Shown here: piece after piece, positions 31,893 to 43,084 of the stretch
Numbering within the stretch: the first letter of the stretch is position 1
Layout of the letters: every line of letters starts with the position of its first letter
Assembly (NCBI RefSeq): GCF_007565055.1
Contig: NC_044567.1
Span: forward strand, 45,869,980-45,933,979
Length of the DNA: 64,000 nt
Reading direction: 5' to 3'
Source of the DNA: Rhinopithecus roxellana
Taxonomy: Eukaryota; Chordata; Mammalia; Primates; Cercopithecidae
Position numbers and translations under genes: made by a program
Notes under the pieces: model-generated
Told to the model about the DNA's origin: nothing
The model's database searches: none
What the model saw: the letters and a program-made list of their open reading frames with translations, nothing else

Positions 31893-32403
31893 AAAGGATA
31901 CACAGGTACATTCTATTGGGCAGTTAGAAACAAGGATCTGTAAATACAATTTACAGACATTTGTGAGTGTGAGAGTTGGAGATACAAACAAGATGTCCAG
32001 GGAGAGTGTGGATGGCCACAGGCAACACATGAGAGCAGCAGAAGAGACACCAGAAGAGGAGATGGTCATGGAGGCTGCAGGGGGGATAAGGGGAGAGTGA
32101 TGGCCTCCAATGTGGCAGAGCAGCCAGAGGGCACTGAAAAAAATCCCACTGACCTCAGCAGCTAGGAAACCACTGGGAACTGCCGTTGTGTGAGCAGAGG
32201 GCAGACAGCGGGGGCTGGAGGAGACGGGTGTGCTGAGGAAATGAGGGCAGCACCCTTTCTGGAGAAGTCTAACCTTGAGAGGAAGGGGGAAAATCAGATG
32301 ACAGAGCTGGCAGCAAAGTCAGACAATAGAGTTTTCAAAATAGGGAAGATTGTTCATGATTATGGAGGGAAGAAGCCAAAAAGGGTGGATGTTTGAGGAG
32401 TTG
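31893..32403. other. Purine-rich intron 1 stretch, nothing recognised
   Basis: Unique-looking sequence between the LTR repeat and an Alu; no gene or repeat assigned. Confidence 0.3.
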
Positions 32404-32698
32404 ATTTTTCTTTTGATTTTGAGACAGATTCTCTCTCTGTCACCCAGGCTGGAGTGCAGAGGCATGATCTTGGCTCACTGCAACCTCCACCTCCCCGGAT
32501 GCAAGCGATTCTCCTGCTTCAGCCTTCTGAGTAGCTGTGATTACAGACACGCACCACCACTCCTGGCTAATTTTTGTATTTTTAGTAGAGACGGGGTTTC
32601 ACCATGTTGGTCAAACTGGTCTCAAAGTCCTGACCTCGTGATCCACCCGCCTCGGCCTCGTGAAGTGCTGGGATTACAGGCGTGAGCCACTGCGCCCA
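32404..32698 (-). mobile_element. AluS/Y
   Basis: Antisense dimer ending 'cactgcgccc'. Confidence 0.9.
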
Positions 32699-32830
32699 AT
32701 TTTTGTATTTTTTATGGAGACAGGGTTTCACCATGTCGCCCAGGCTGGTCTCGGATCCTCAGCTAAACAGATCCACCTGCCTTGGACTCCCAAACTGCTG
32801 GGATTACAGGGGTGAGGCACCATGCCTGAC
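32699..32830 (-). mobile_element. Alu fragment
   Basis: Antisense arm from 'tttttgtattttttatgg' to 'catgcctgac'. Confidence 0.85.
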
Positions 32831-32840
32831 TCTGTCCATC

Positions 32841-33148
32841 CTTTTTTTTTTTTTTTTTTTTTTTTTAGACTTAGTCTCATTCTGTTGCCCAGGCTAGAGT
32901 GCAGTGGTGCGATCTCAGCTCACTGCAATCTCCACCTCCTGGGTTCAAGTGATTCTCTTGCCTCAGTCTCCTGAATAGCTGGAATTACAGGTGCCCGCCA
33001 CCACACTTGGCTAATTTTTTTGTATTTTAGTAGAGACAGGATTTCACCATGTTGTCCAGGCCAGTCTTGAACTCCTGACCTCAAGTGATCCGCCCACCTC
33101 GGCCTCCCAAAGTGCTGGGATTACAGGAGTGAGCCACCGCACCCAGCC
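32841..33148 (-). mobile_element. AluS
   Basis: Antisense dimer with a 24-base T-tract. Confidence 0.92.
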
Positions 33149-33152
33149 TGTC

Positions 33153-33220
33153 CATTCTTTTGATTGGAGCCATCCTAGTAGGTATGAAGTGGTATCTCAT
33201 TGTGGTTTTGAATTGTATTT
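33153..33220 (-). mobile_element. L1 fragment, inverted
   Basis: 'gaagtggtatctcattgtgg' is the antisense of an L1 ORF2 3' segment. Confidence 0.6.
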
Positions 33221-33341
33221 CCCCGGGAGGCTGAGGCAGGAGGATCCTGTAAGTCCAGAATTCGAGGCTGCAGTGAGCTATGACCATGCCACTGTACTCC
33301 AGTCTGAGCAACAGTGAGATTGCCTCCCTACCCCATCTAGA
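33221..33341 (+). mobile_element. Alu fragment
   Basis: 'gggaggctgaggcagg' to 'actccagtctgagcaac', with no A-tail. Confidence 0.8.
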
Positions 33342-33379
33342 AAAGGATGGACAGTCAAAGGCGTTGAGGAGGGCATTTG

Positions 33380-33685
33380 GGGAAGCTGACACTGTCATAC
33401 GCTGCTGCTGGGAATGTAGAATGGTACAGCCACTTTGGAAAACAGTTTGACAGTTCCTCAAATGTTAAACAATGAGTTATCGTATCACCCAGCCATTTCA
33501 CTTCTAGGTAGATACTCAAGAAAAGTGAAAACATATATCCACACAAAAATATGTAGATGGATGCCCACAGCAGGATTATTAATAACCAAAAAGTAGAAAC
33601 AACCCAAATATCCATCAACTGACGAATAGATACATGTGATATATCTATATAATAGAATGATATTGGCAATAAAAAGAAATGAAGA
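33380..33685 (+). mobile_element. L1 3' segment (part 1)
   Basis: 'tggtacagccactttgg', 'cccaaatatccatcaactga' and 'gcaataaaaagaaatgaag' are L1 sense sequence. It continues after two Alus at 34294. Confidence 0.75.
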
Positions 33686-33971
33686 CCAGGTGTGGTGGCT
33701 CACGCCTATAATCCCAGTGCTTTGGGAGGCTGAAGTGGGAGGATCACTTGAGGTCAAATGGCTTGAGCCTGCTTGGCAGGTTTGAGACCAACCTTGGCAA
33801 GATAATAAGACCCCATCTCTATAAAAAAAATTTTAAAAATTAGTGAGGCATGGTGGAAGGATCCCTCGGGCCCAGGAGCTGAAGGCAGTAGTGACCTATG
33901 ATAGCACCACAGCACCCCAGCCTGGGTGACAGAGTGAGTGAGACCTTGCCTCTTAAAAAAAAAAAAAAAAA
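33686..33971 (+). mobile_element. AluJ
   Basis: Diverged sense dimer inserted in the L1. Confidence 0.88.
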
Positions 33972-34252
33972 GGCCGGGCGCGGTGGCTCAAGCCTGTAAT
34001 CCCAGCACTTTGGGAGGCCGAGACGGGTGGATCGCGAGGTCAGGAGATCGAGACCATCCTGGCTAACACGGCGAAACCCCGTCTCTACTAAAAAATACAA
34101 AAAACTAGCCGGGCGAGTTGGCGGGTGCCTGTAGTCCCAGCTACTTGGGAGGCTGAGGCAGGAGAATGGCGTAAACCCGGGAGGCGGAGCTTGCAGTGAG
34201 CTGAGATCCGGCCACTGCACTCCAGCCTGGGCGACAGAGCGAGACTCCGTCT

Positions 34253-34293
<41 letters not shown>
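33972..34293 (+). mobile_element. Young AluY of Old World monkey type
   Basis: Near-consensus body with 'actagccgggcgag', 'gcgtaaacc' and 'gagatccggccac', and a pure A-tail of about 40 bases, inserted in the A-tail of the AluJ. Confidence 0.93.
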
Positions 34294-34296
<3 letters not shown>

Positions 34297-34596
34297 AATA
34301 AACTACTGCTAGATGTTGCAACATGGATGAACCTTGAAAACATTATGCTTAATGAAAGAAGCTAGTCACAAAAGGCCACATTTATGTGTAATGTTCAGAA
34401 TAGGTAAATCCAAAGAGATGAAAAGTAGATTAGTGGTTGCCAGGGGCTGGGAGGAAGGGGAAAATGGGTAATGACTGCTAATGCATACTGGGTTTCATTT
34501 GGGGAAAATGAAAAGGTTCTGAAATTAGATAGTGAAGATGGTTGCATAAGTCTGTGAGTATAACAAAAACCACTTTAAAATATTTTAATTTTTGTT
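34294..34596 (+). mobile_element. L1 3' segment (part 2)
   Basis: 'aacatggatgaaccttg' to 'ggttgccaggggctggg' and 'gtgagtataacaaaaacc'. It resumes after the Alu at 34901-34965 with 'tttcaataaacctgtta'. Confidence 0.75.
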
Positions 34597-34890
34597 AGTT
34601 TGTTTTTTGAGACAGGGTCTCACTTTGTTGCTGAGGTTGGAGTGTAGTAGTGTGATCTCAGCTCACTGCAACCTCTGCCTCCTGAGCTCAAGCAATCCTC
34701 CTGCCTCAAACTCCCAAGTAGCTGGGACTACAGGTGCACACCACCACACCTGGCTAATTTTTATATTTTTTGTAGAGATGGGGTTTCACTATATTGCCCA
34801 AACTGGTCTTGAACTCCTGAGTTCAAGTGATCCGCCTGCCTTGGCCTCCCAAAGTGCTGGCATTACAAGCATGAGCCACCACCCCGGCCT
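34597..34890 (-). mobile_element. AluJ
   Basis: Antisense dimer flanked by AAAATATTTT duplications. Confidence 0.9.
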
Positions 34891-34900
34891 AAAATATTTT

Positions 34901-34960
34901 TAAAGGGTAAACTTTATGGTATGTAAATTATATTTCAATAAACCTGTTATTAAAATAATC
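34901..34960 (+). mobile_element. L1 3' end (part 3)
   Basis: Last piece of the interrupted L1, with 'atttcaataaacctgtta'. Confidence 0.7.
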
Positions 34961-35053
34961 CTTCAGTATCACTAATAATAGGAGAAATGCAAATCAAAAC
35001 CCAAAGAGATAGCATCTCACCCCAGTTAAAGGGTTATTATCAAAAGACAAAAA
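34961..35053 (+). mobile_element. Second L1, ORF2 3' segment (part 1)
   Basis: 'gagaaatgcaaatcaaaacc' and 'gatagcatctcaccccagtt' are L1 sense; continues at 35604. Confidence 0.7.
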
Positions 35054-35212
35054 GGCTGGGCATAGTGGCTCACACCTGTAACTGTAATCTCAACACTTTG
35101 GGAGGCTGGGGTGGGAGGATTACTTGAGCCCAGGAGTTCAAGACATGCCTGGGCAACATAGTGAAACCACTCCTCTACAAAAAATAAAATAGTCTCAAAA
35201 AAAAAAAAAAAT
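35054..35212 (+). mobile_element. Truncated Alu
   Basis: Sense left arm with A-tail. Confidence 0.85.
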
Positions 35213-35213
35213 T

Positions 35214-35510
35214 GGCGGGGCCCGGTGGCTCACGCCTGCAATCCCAACACTTTGGGAGGCCGAGGCAGGCGGATCATGAGGTCAGGAGATCGAGACCATC
35301 CTGGCTAACATGGTGAAACCCCATCTCTACTAAAAATACAAAAAATTAGCCAGGCGTGGTGGCGGGCGCCTGTAGTCCCAGCTACTCAGGAGGCTGAGGC
35401 AGGAGAATGGTGTGAACCCTGGAGGGGGAGCTTGCAGTGAGCCACTGCACTCCAGCCTGGGAGACAGAGCGAGACTCTGTCTCAAAAAAAATAAATAAAT
35501 AAAAAATAAA
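35214..35510 (+). mobile_element. AluY
   Basis: Sense dimer missing part of the right-arm 'gagatcgcg' block. Its AT-rich tail runs to about 35600. Confidence 0.9.
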
Positions 35511-35600
35511 ATAAATAAATACATACATACACAAATATAAAATAAAAATGAATAAATACAAATAAAATAATGTTTAAAAGACAAAAAAAAAAAAAAAAAA

Positions 35601-35772
35601 GAGATGCTGCCAAGGATATAGAGAAAGGGGAACTCTTACACTGTTGGTGGGAATCTAAATTAGTACAGCCTCTATGGACAACAGCATGCAGGTTCCTCAA
35701 AAAACTGAAAATAGAACTATCACAAGATCAGGCAATGTCACTGCTGGGTATACATCCAAAAGAGAAAAAATT
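35601..35772 (+). mobile_element. L1 ORF2 3' segment (part 2)
   Basis: 'actcttacactgttggtggg' and 'ctgctgggtatacatcc' are L1 sense. Confidence 0.75.
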
Positions 35773-36050
35773 GTCAGGTACAGTGGCCCACACCTGTAAT
35801 GTGAGCACTGTGGGAGAAAGAGGCAGGAGGATCACTGAGTCTAGGAGTTAGAGGCCACCCTGAGCAACACGGCGAGACCCTGTCTCTACAAAAGGTACAA
35901 AAAATTAGCTGGACGTGGTGGTATGCACCTGTAGTCCCAGTTACTTGGGAGGCTGAGGCAGAATTGCTTGACCCTGGAGGTGGAAGTTACAGTGAGCCGA
36001 GATCGTGCCATTGCACTCCAGCCTGGGCGATAGGAGTGAAACTCTGTCTC
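35773..36050 (+). mobile_element. AluJ/S
   Basis: Diverged sense dimer. Confidence 0.88.
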
Positions 36051-36088
36051 AAAAATAATTAAATAATAATTAAAAAATTAAAACATTA

Positions 36089-36387
36089 GGCTGGGCCCAG
36101 TGGCTCACACTTGTAATCCCAACACTTCGGGAGGCCAAGGCAGGCAGATCACGTGGTCAGGAGATTGGGACCATCCTGGTTAACATGGTGAAACCCCGTC
36201 TCTAATAAAAATACAAAAAAATTAGCCAGGTGTGGTGGCGGGCTCCTGTAGTCCCAGCTACTCGGAAGGCTGAGGCAGGAGAATGGCGTGAACCCCAGGA
36301 GTTGCAGGGAGCAGAGATCGCGCCACTGCACTCCAGCCTGGGCGACAGAGCGCGACTCCATCTCAAAAATAAATAAATAAATAAATA
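36089..36387 (+). mobile_element. AluS/Y
   Basis: Sense dimer with (AAAT)n tail. Confidence 0.9.
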
Positions 36388-36560
36388 GCCAGGTGTGGCA
36401 GTGTGCACCTGTGCTACCAGCTACTTAGGAGGCTGAGGTGGGAGGACTGCTTGAGCCCAGGAGTTTGAGGCTGCATGCAGTCAGTCATGATCATGCCACT
36501 GCACTCCAACCTGGGCAACAGGGTGAGACCCTGTCTCACAAAAAAAGAAAAAAAAAAAAC
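36388..36560 (+). mobile_element. Alu right-arm fragment
   Basis: 'ccaggtgtggcagtgtgcac' to A-tail; head missing. Confidence 0.8.
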
Positions 36561-37047
36561 AAGAAATCAGCACATGGGGAGACATCTATACTCCTATATT
36601 TATTATAGCACTAGTCATAACAGCCAAGATATAGAGTTAAATTAAATAAATGCATACATAAAATATTGCATATCTATGTGGAATGTTATATGGAATATAG
36701 ATGGAATGTTATTCGGCCATAAAAAGTAATGAAATCGGTTCACCTGCAGCAACATGGATCAGCCTAGAGGATATTCTGTTAAGTGAAATACACCAGGCAT
36801 AGAAACACAAACATTACATGCACTCTCTCATATGTGGGGACTAGAAAGAGCTGGTCTCAAGGAGGTGGAGAGTCAAACTGGGGTTGCCAGAAGCTGAGAA
36901 GGGCAGGGGGATGAAGACAGGCTGGTTAATGGATTCAGAAATACAGGTGGATAGAAGAAACACTAGAAGGTTCTAGTGTCTGACAGCACAGTAGGGTAAC
37001 CACAGTTATGAATACTTTATTGTAAATTTAAAAAGAGCTAGAAGAGG
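36561..37047 (+). mobile_element. L1 3' segment (part 3)
   Basis: 'gttattcggccataaaaag', 'gcaacatggatcagcctaga' and 'ctctcatatgtggggac' are L1 sense. Confidence 0.75.
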
Positions 37048-37350
37048 GTCGGGTGCGGTGGCTCACGCCTGTAATCCCAGCACTTTGGGAGGTCAAGGGT
37101 GGATCACCTGAGGTCAGGAGTTGGAGACCAGCCTGGCCAGTTGGGTGAAACCCTATCTCTACTAAAAATACAAAAATTAGCTGGGCATGGTGGCGCATGC
37201 CTGTAGCTCCAGCTACTCGGGAGGCTGAGGCAGAAGAATCACCTGAACCTGGAAGATGGAGGTTGCAGTGAGCCGAGATCATGCCATTGCACTCCAGCCT
37301 GAGCAACAGAGCGAGACTCTGTCTAAAGATAAAATAAAAATAAAAAATTA
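37048..37350 (+). mobile_element. AluS
   Basis: Sense dimer with an A-rich tail. Confidence 0.9.
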
Positions 37351-37506
37351 AAACAAAGAGCTAGAAGATATGGAATGTTCTCAACAAAATCAAATAAGTG
37401 TTTGAGGTAACGGATATCCAAATTATGTTGACTTAATCATTATACATAGTATGCATGTATCAAAAGATCACATATTCCATCAATATGTATAATTATGTAT
37501 CAATTA
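37351..37506 (+). mobile_element. L1 3' end (part 4)
   Basis: 'ggaatgttctcaacaaaatc' to 'tacatagtatgcatgtatca'. Confidence 0.65.
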
Positions 37507-37507
37507 C

Positions 37508-37817
37508 TTTTTTTTCTTTTTTGGAGACAGAGTCTCACTCTGTCACCCAGGCTGGAGTGCAATGGTGCCATCTCGGCTCACCGCCACCTCCGCCTTCCAG
37601 ATTAAAGCGATTCTCCTGCCTCAGCCTCAAGAGTAGCTGTGATTACCAGCCTCGCAACTAGCTGTGACCACCATACCTGGCTAATTTTTGTAATTTTAGT
37701 AGAGATGGGGTTTTGCCATGTTAGCCAGGCTGGCCTCAAACTCCTAACCTCAGGTGATCCACCCACCTTAGCCCCCCAAAGTGCTGGGATCATAGGCGTG
37801 AGCCACTGCACCTGGCC
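37508..37817 (-). mobile_element. AluS with small internal duplication
   Basis: Antisense dimer; 'agctgtga' occurs twice near 37634-37670. Confidence 0.88.
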
Positions 37818-37825
37818 CAATTTTT

Positions 37826-37992
37826 AAAAATACAAAAAAAAAAACTAGCCGGGCGAGGTGGCAGGCGCCTGTAGTCCCAGCTACTCGGGAGACTGAGGCA
37901 GGAGAATGGCGTAAACCGGGAGGCGGAGCTTGCAGTGAGCCGAGATCCGGCCACTGCACTCCAGGCTGGGCGGCAGAGTGAGACTCCGTCTC

Positions 37993-38022
<30 letters not shown>
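37826..38022 (+). mobile_element. 5'-truncated young AluY, Old World monkey type
   Basis: Begins mid-element at 'aaaaatac' and carries 'gcgaggtgg', 'gcgtaaacc' and 'gagatccggccac', with a 31-base A-tail. Confidence 0.9.
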
Positions 38023-38023
<1 letters not shown>

Positions 38024-38040
38024 AATTTAATTATTATTCT

Positions 38041-38161
38041 TTTTTAGAGCTGGGTCTCACTGTGTTGCCCAGGCTGGTCTCAAACTCCTGGGCTGAAGTG
38101 ATCCTCCTGCCTCAGCCTCTCAAAGTGTTGGGATTACAAGCGTGAGCCATTGTACCTGACC
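38041..38161 (-). mobile_element. Alu arm fragment
   Basis: 'gtgttgcccaggctggtctc' to 'ttgtacctgacc'. Confidence 0.85.
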
Positions 38162-38202
38162 GTGTATCTATTTTTTTAACGCATTTTAAAAAATCCTAAG
38201 AT

Positions 38203-38386
38203 GCAGGACATGGTGGCTCATACCTGTAACCCCGAGATTACAGGTATGAGCCACTCAGGAGACTGAGATAGGAGGATCACTTGAGGCGAGGAGGAGGTTG
38301 AACCTCCGGTGAGTTGTGGTCATGCCACTGCACTCCAGCCTGGATGACAGAGCAAGACCCTGGCAAAAAAAAAAAAAAAAAAAAAA
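38203..38386 (+). mobile_element. Rearranged Alu fragment
   Basis: Sense head followed by a reversed head copy (the 17-bp palindrome), then right arm and A-tail. Confidence 0.8.
38213..38254. repeat. Perfect 17-bp inverted repeat inside an Alu remnant
   Basis: Arm 38213-38229 (GTGGCTCATACCTGTAA) is the exact reverse complement of 38238-38254, with an 8-base spacer. The second arm is a reversed copy of the Alu head. Confidence 0.9.
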
Positions 38387-38417
38387 ATCCTAAGAGCACC
38401 TACTGTAGTGTTTAGTT

Positions 38418-38419
<2 letters not shown>

Positions 38420-38471
<52 letters not shown>
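38420..38471 (+). repeat. (TATC)n microsatellite
   Basis: About 12-13 uninterrupted TATC units, at the tail side of a minus-strand Alu. Confidence 0.95.
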
Positions 38472-38752
38472 TTTGAGACAGAGTTCGCTCTGTTGCCCAG
38501 GCTGGAGTGCAGTGGCGCGATCTGGGTTCACTGCAAGCTCCGCCTCTCAGGTTCATGCCATTCTTCCGCCTCAGCCTCCCAAGCAGCTGGGACTACAGGC
38601 GCCCGCCACCACGCCTGGCTAATTTTCTGTATTTTTAGTAGAGATGGGGTTTCACTACGTTGGCCAGGATGGTCTCGATCTCCTGACCTCGTGATCCGCC
38701 CGCCTCTAGCCGCCCAAAGTGCTGGGATTACAGGCGTGAGCCACCGCGCCGA
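38472..38752 (-). mobile_element. AluY
   Basis: Antisense dimer next to (TATC)n. Confidence 0.92.
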
Positions 38753-38771
38753 GTTTATTATTATTATCATC

Positions 38772-39058
38772 ATCTTGAAACAGAGTCTCACTCTGCTGCC
38801 TAGGCTAGAGTGCAGTGGCATGATCACAATTCACTGCAGCCTTGACCTCCTGGGCTCAAATGATCCTCCCACCGCAGCCTCCTGAGCAGTTGTGATCACA
38901 GGTACGGACCACAATACTCAGCTAATTTTTAAATTTTTTTGTAGATATGCAGTCTCATTATGTGGACCAGGTTGGTCTCAAACTCCAGGGCTCAAATGAT
39001 CCACCTGCCTCGGCTTCCCAAAGGGCTGGGATTACATACGTGCACCACCGTGCCTGGA
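38772..39058 (-). mobile_element. AluJ
   Basis: Antisense dimer ending 'gtgcctgg'. Confidence 0.9.
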
Positions 39059-39115
39059 CAGTAAGTTATTATTAATGACAGATTCTATTCTAAGAAAGCT
39101 ACCCTACTAATATCA

Positions 39116-39391
39116 GCTTGGTGTAGTGGCTCACACCTGTAATCCCAGCACTTTGGGAGGTGGGCAGATCACCTGAGGTCAAGAGTTCAAAACCAGCCTC
39201 ACCAACATGGTGAAACCCCATCTCTACTAAAAATACAAAAATTAGGTGTGGTGGTGCATGCCTGTAACTCCAGCTACTTGGGAGGCTGAGGCAGGAGAAC
39301 TGCTTAAACTGGGGAGGTGGAGGTTGCAGTGAACCAAGATTGTATCACTGCACTTAAGCCTGGGCGACACAGTGAGACTCTGTCTAAACCC

Positions 39392-39417
<26 letters not shown>
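39116..39417 (+). mobile_element. AluS with target-site duplication
   Basis: AAGCTACCCTACTAATAT flanks both sides. Confidence 0.93.
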
Positions 39418-39422
<5 letters not shown>

Positions 39423-39493
39423 CTACCCTACTAATATGGAAAGGAATCTATAAAGTGCTTCTCATCTAATAACATATTTAAAAATTCCAAGAC

Positions 39494-39785
39494 AGGCTGG
39501 GCGTGATGGCTCACCGCTGTAATCCCAGCACTTTGGGAGGCCGAGGCGGGTGGATCATGAGGTCAGAAGACTGAGACCACCCTGGCTAACACGGCGAAAC
39601 CCCGTCTCTACTAAAAAAGAAATACAAAAAATTAGACAGGCGTGGTGACAGGCACCTGTAGTCCCAGCTACTTGGGAGGCTGAGGCAGGAGAATGGCGTG
39701 AACCCGGGAGGTGGAGCTTGCCGTGAGCCGAGATCCTGCCACTGCACTCCAGCAAAACTTCATCTCAAAAAAAAAAAATAAATAA
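39494..39785 (+). mobile_element. AluY with target-site duplication
   Basis: AAATTCCAAGACA flanks both sides. Confidence 0.93.
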
Positions 39786-39846
39786 ATTCCAAGACAAACA
39801 CAGTAGACAATAAAATATAATTCATATGATTAAAAGTTAGGCAATT

Positions 39847-40138
39847 TTTTTTTTTTTTTGAGAGAGTCTTGCTCTTGTCACCCAGGCTGGAGTGCAATGG
39901 TGCGATCTCAGCTCACTGCAACCTCTGTCTCCCAGTTCAAACTATTCTCTTGCCTCAGCCTCCCGAGTAGCTGGGATTACAGGTGCGTGCCACCATGCCC
40001 AGCTAATTTTTGTATTTTTAGTAGAGACGGGGTTTCACCATGTTGACCAGGCTGGTCTTGAACTCCTGACCTTAGGTGATCTGCCCACCTTGGCCTCCCA
40101 AAATGCTGGGATTATAGGCATGAGCCACCGCACCTGAT
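39847..40138 (-). mobile_element. AluS
   Basis: Antisense dimer ending 'cacctgatc'. Confidence 0.92.
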
Positions 40139-40151
40139 CTAGTTTTTTGTA

Positions 40152-40348
40152 TTTTAATTGAGATGCAGTGTTGCTCTGTCACCCAGGCTGGAGTGCAGTG
40201 CCAGAATCATGGCTCACTGCAGTCTCAGACTGCTGTGCTGAAGCAATCCTACTTCAGCCTCCCAAGCAGCTGGGACTACAGGCATGAGCCATCATGCCTG
40301 GCTACTTTTTTGTGTGTGTAGAATCAGGGTCTCACTATGTTGCTCACA
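40152..40348 (-). mobile_element. AluJ fragment
   Basis: Antisense left arm plus part of the right arm. Confidence 0.8.
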
Positions 40349-40443
40349 ATTTGGTTTCTTATTCTTGGCTCTGCTGCTAATAGGTTGTGTGTTTAAGGAC
40401 CAGTCACTTAACTTCTCTAAGTTCCCTTTCAGTAAGATAGCTT

Positions 40444-40478
40444 TTTGTTTTGTTTTGTTTTGTTTTGTTTTGTTTTGA
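40444..40478 (+). repeat. (TTTTG)n microsatellite
   Basis: About 6 TTTTG units at the tail of a minus-strand Alu. Confidence 0.9.
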
Positions 40479-40757
40479 GACGGAGTCTCACTGTGTCACC
40501 AGTCTGGAGTTCAGTGGTGTGATCTCAGCTCACTGCAACCTCCGACTTCCTGGTTCAAGCGATTCTCCTGCCTCAGCCTCCCAAGTAACTGGGACTACAG
40601 GCACACCCCACCACGCCCAGCTAATTTTTTGTATTTTTAGTAGAGACAGTGTTACACCATGTTGGCCAGGATGGTCTTGATCTCCTGACCTTGTGATCTG
40701 CCCGTCTCGGCCTCCCAAAGTGCTGGGATTACAGGTGTGAGCCACCGCGCCTGGCCT
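40479..40757 (-). mobile_element. AluS/Y
   Basis: Antisense dimer ending 'gcgcctggcc'. Confidence 0.92.
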
Positions 40758-40824
40758 GAAAACTTTCTAACTCTATCATTCCAAATGCTCAGGTCCACAC
40801 TCCATGAGGCTGTCAACCCAATGA

Positions 40825-40940
40825 CTATTTATTCCTTCCTATTGTGTGCCAGAAACTGGGCTAAGCTGGGGAATAGAATAGTGAGTAACTGAAGCAGTCC
40901 CTACCTTACTGGTGTTTACGTTCTGAGGAGAGAGGCACAT
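40825..40940 (+). mobile_element. MIR/L2-like fragment
   Basis: 'cctattgtgtgccagaaact' followed by 'gggctaagctggggaata'. Confidence 0.45.
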
Positions 40941-41043
40941 GTTAACAACCTCTACAATTAATTGTGTAATTACAGCTGTGGCGTGTCTTCGTTTTCTTTC
41001 TTTCTTTCGTTGCATCTCAGATGCCACAAACCAATGTATTGTT

Positions 41044-41336
41044 TCTTTTTTGAGACAGGGTCTCGCTCTGTCCCATAGGCTGGAGTGCAGTGACACAACC
41101 ATAGCTCACTGTAGCCTCGAACTCCTGGACTCAAGCGATCCTCCTGCCCCAGCCTACCAGGTAACTGGGACTATAAGCGCAAACACCACTCTGCCTGGTT
41201 ACTGGCTATTTTTTTTGGTAGAGACGGGTCTCCCTGTGTTGATCAGGCTGGTCTTGAACTTCTGGGCTCAAGCGATCCTCCTGCCTCCGTCTTCCAAAGT
41301 GCTGAGATTACAGGTGTCAGCCACCATGCCTAGCCT
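41044..41336 (-). mobile_element. AluJ
   Basis: Antisense dimer ending 'catgcctagcc'. Confidence 0.9.
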
Positions 41337-41880
41337 ATTTTAATGTTTTTTCCATAGATCACAATTTCATCATTTTTTTCTACATAGCTGTTCCACATAG
41401 TGAAATTTGTCCTTCTGAGAAAAAGGGGAGAAAAAAAAATCCTTGAAACTTTCCCCCTCTAGTCCAGCGTCTGGTTATTTAAATACACATCTCATGTAAA
41501 ACAGAAAAGATAAAAAAGTAAAGATAAAAATAAAAAAGTATGGAGTGACACTCCTCCTGCTGCTGCCAAGTGTGTCTCTTGGACCGAAAAGGAGGAAGGA
41601 AGGTTTTGGTCACGGAAAGAGCTCTGGTCTGTCTTATGTGCTGTGAAGTGCAGCGTGCCAAGAGAGCACACCTGACTGAGCCTGGGGAGCCAGGAAAAGG
41701 TTCTTTTGAAGAAGATGTATTCAAGCTGTGGTGGTCTACCCGCCTTTCCAGTACCCTCCTCTGAACAATGAGTGCTGCAATCTGCCCCATCCTTCCGGCC
41801 TTGATCTTTACTACTTCAGGAGCTTGCCCATATCGGCCATCTCAGAGATCACCCTCGTTGTCCACTCTCCCCATAGACTT
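41337..41880. other. Intron 1 stretch, nothing recognised
   Basis: Mixed sequence between two Alus; no gene assigned. Confidence 0.3.
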
Positions 41881-41881
41881 C

Positions 41882-42177
41882 TTTTTTTTTTTTGAGACGG
41901 AGTCTCACTCTTGTCGCCCAGGCTGGAGTCCAATGGCACGATCTCAGCTCACTGCAACCTCCACCTCCCGGGTTCAAGCGATTCTCCTGCCTCAGCCTCC
42001 CAAGTAGCCAGGATTACAGGCACCTACCACCATGCCCGACTAACTTTTGTATTTTTAGTAGAGATGGGGGTTTCACCATGTTGGCCAGGCTGGTCTTGAA
42101 CTCCTGACCTCAGGTGATCCACCCGCCTTGGCTTCCCAAAGTACAGGGATTATAGGCATGAGCCACCAGACCTGGCC
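41882..42177 (-). mobile_element. AluS
   Basis: Antisense dimer ending 'gacctggcc'. Confidence 0.92.
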
Positions 42178-42227
42178 CCCATAGTCCTTTATTTAATTAA
42201 TTAATTTAATTATTATTATTATTATTA

Positions 42228-42515
42228 TTTTTTTGAGAAGGAGTCTCACTCTGTTGCCCAGGCTGGAGTGCAGTGCCCGGATCTCAGCTAACTGCAAGCT
42301 CCGCCTCCCGGATTTACGCATTCTCCTGCCTCAGCCTCCCGAGTAGCTGGGACCATAGGTGCCCGCCACCTCGACTGGCTAGTTTTTTGCATTTTTTAGT
42401 AGAGACGGGGTTTCACCGTATTAGCCAGGATGGTCTCGATCTCCTGACCTCGTGATCCGCCTGTCTCGGCCTCCCAAAGTGCTGGGATTACAGGCTTGAG
42501 CCACCGTGCCCGGCC
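42228..42515 (-). mobile_element. AluY, Old World monkey type
   Basis: Antisense dimer with 'gcccggatctcagc', 'tttacgcattctcc' and 'gcttgagccaccgtg'. Confidence 0.9.
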
Positions 42516-42526
42516 TAATTATTATT

Positions 42527-42815
42527 TTTTTTAAGACGGAGTTTCGTTCTTAGTCGCCCAGGCTGGAGTGCAAGGGTGAGATCTCGGCTCACCGCAACTT
42601 CCGCCTCCCAGGTTCAAGCGATTCTCCGGCCCCAGCCTCCCGAGTAGCTAGGATTACAGGCATGTGCCACCACGCCCGGCTAATTTTGTATTTTTAGTAG
42701 AGACGGGGTTTCTCCATTTTGGTCAGGCTGATCTCGAACACCCGACCTCAGGTGATCTGCCCACCTCAGCCTCCCAAAGTTCTGGGATTATAGGAGTGAG
42801 CCACCACGCCCGGCC
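42527..42815 (-). mobile_element. AluS
   Basis: Antisense dimer. Confidence 0.92.
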
Positions 42816-42844
42816 TCCATAGCCCTTTAATAATGACACAGCTA

Positions 42845-43075
42845 GGCCGAGGATCTTTTGAGGTCAGGAGTTCGAGAGCAGCCTGAAACCCTATCTCTAC
42901 TAAAAATAGAAAAATTAGCTGGTGTGGTGGCACACACGTGTAATCCCCACTACTTGGGAGGCTGAGGTAGGAGAATCTCTTGAACCCGAGAGGTGGAGGT
43001 TGCAGTGAGCCGAGATTGCGCCACTGCACTCCACCCTGGGTGACACAGTGAGACTCCGCCTCAAAAATAATAAAA
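42845..43075 (+). mobile_element. 5'-truncated Alu
   Basis: Starts at 'ggccgaggatc' and runs to an A-rich tail. Confidence 0.88.
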
Positions 43076-43084
43076 CAATAATAA

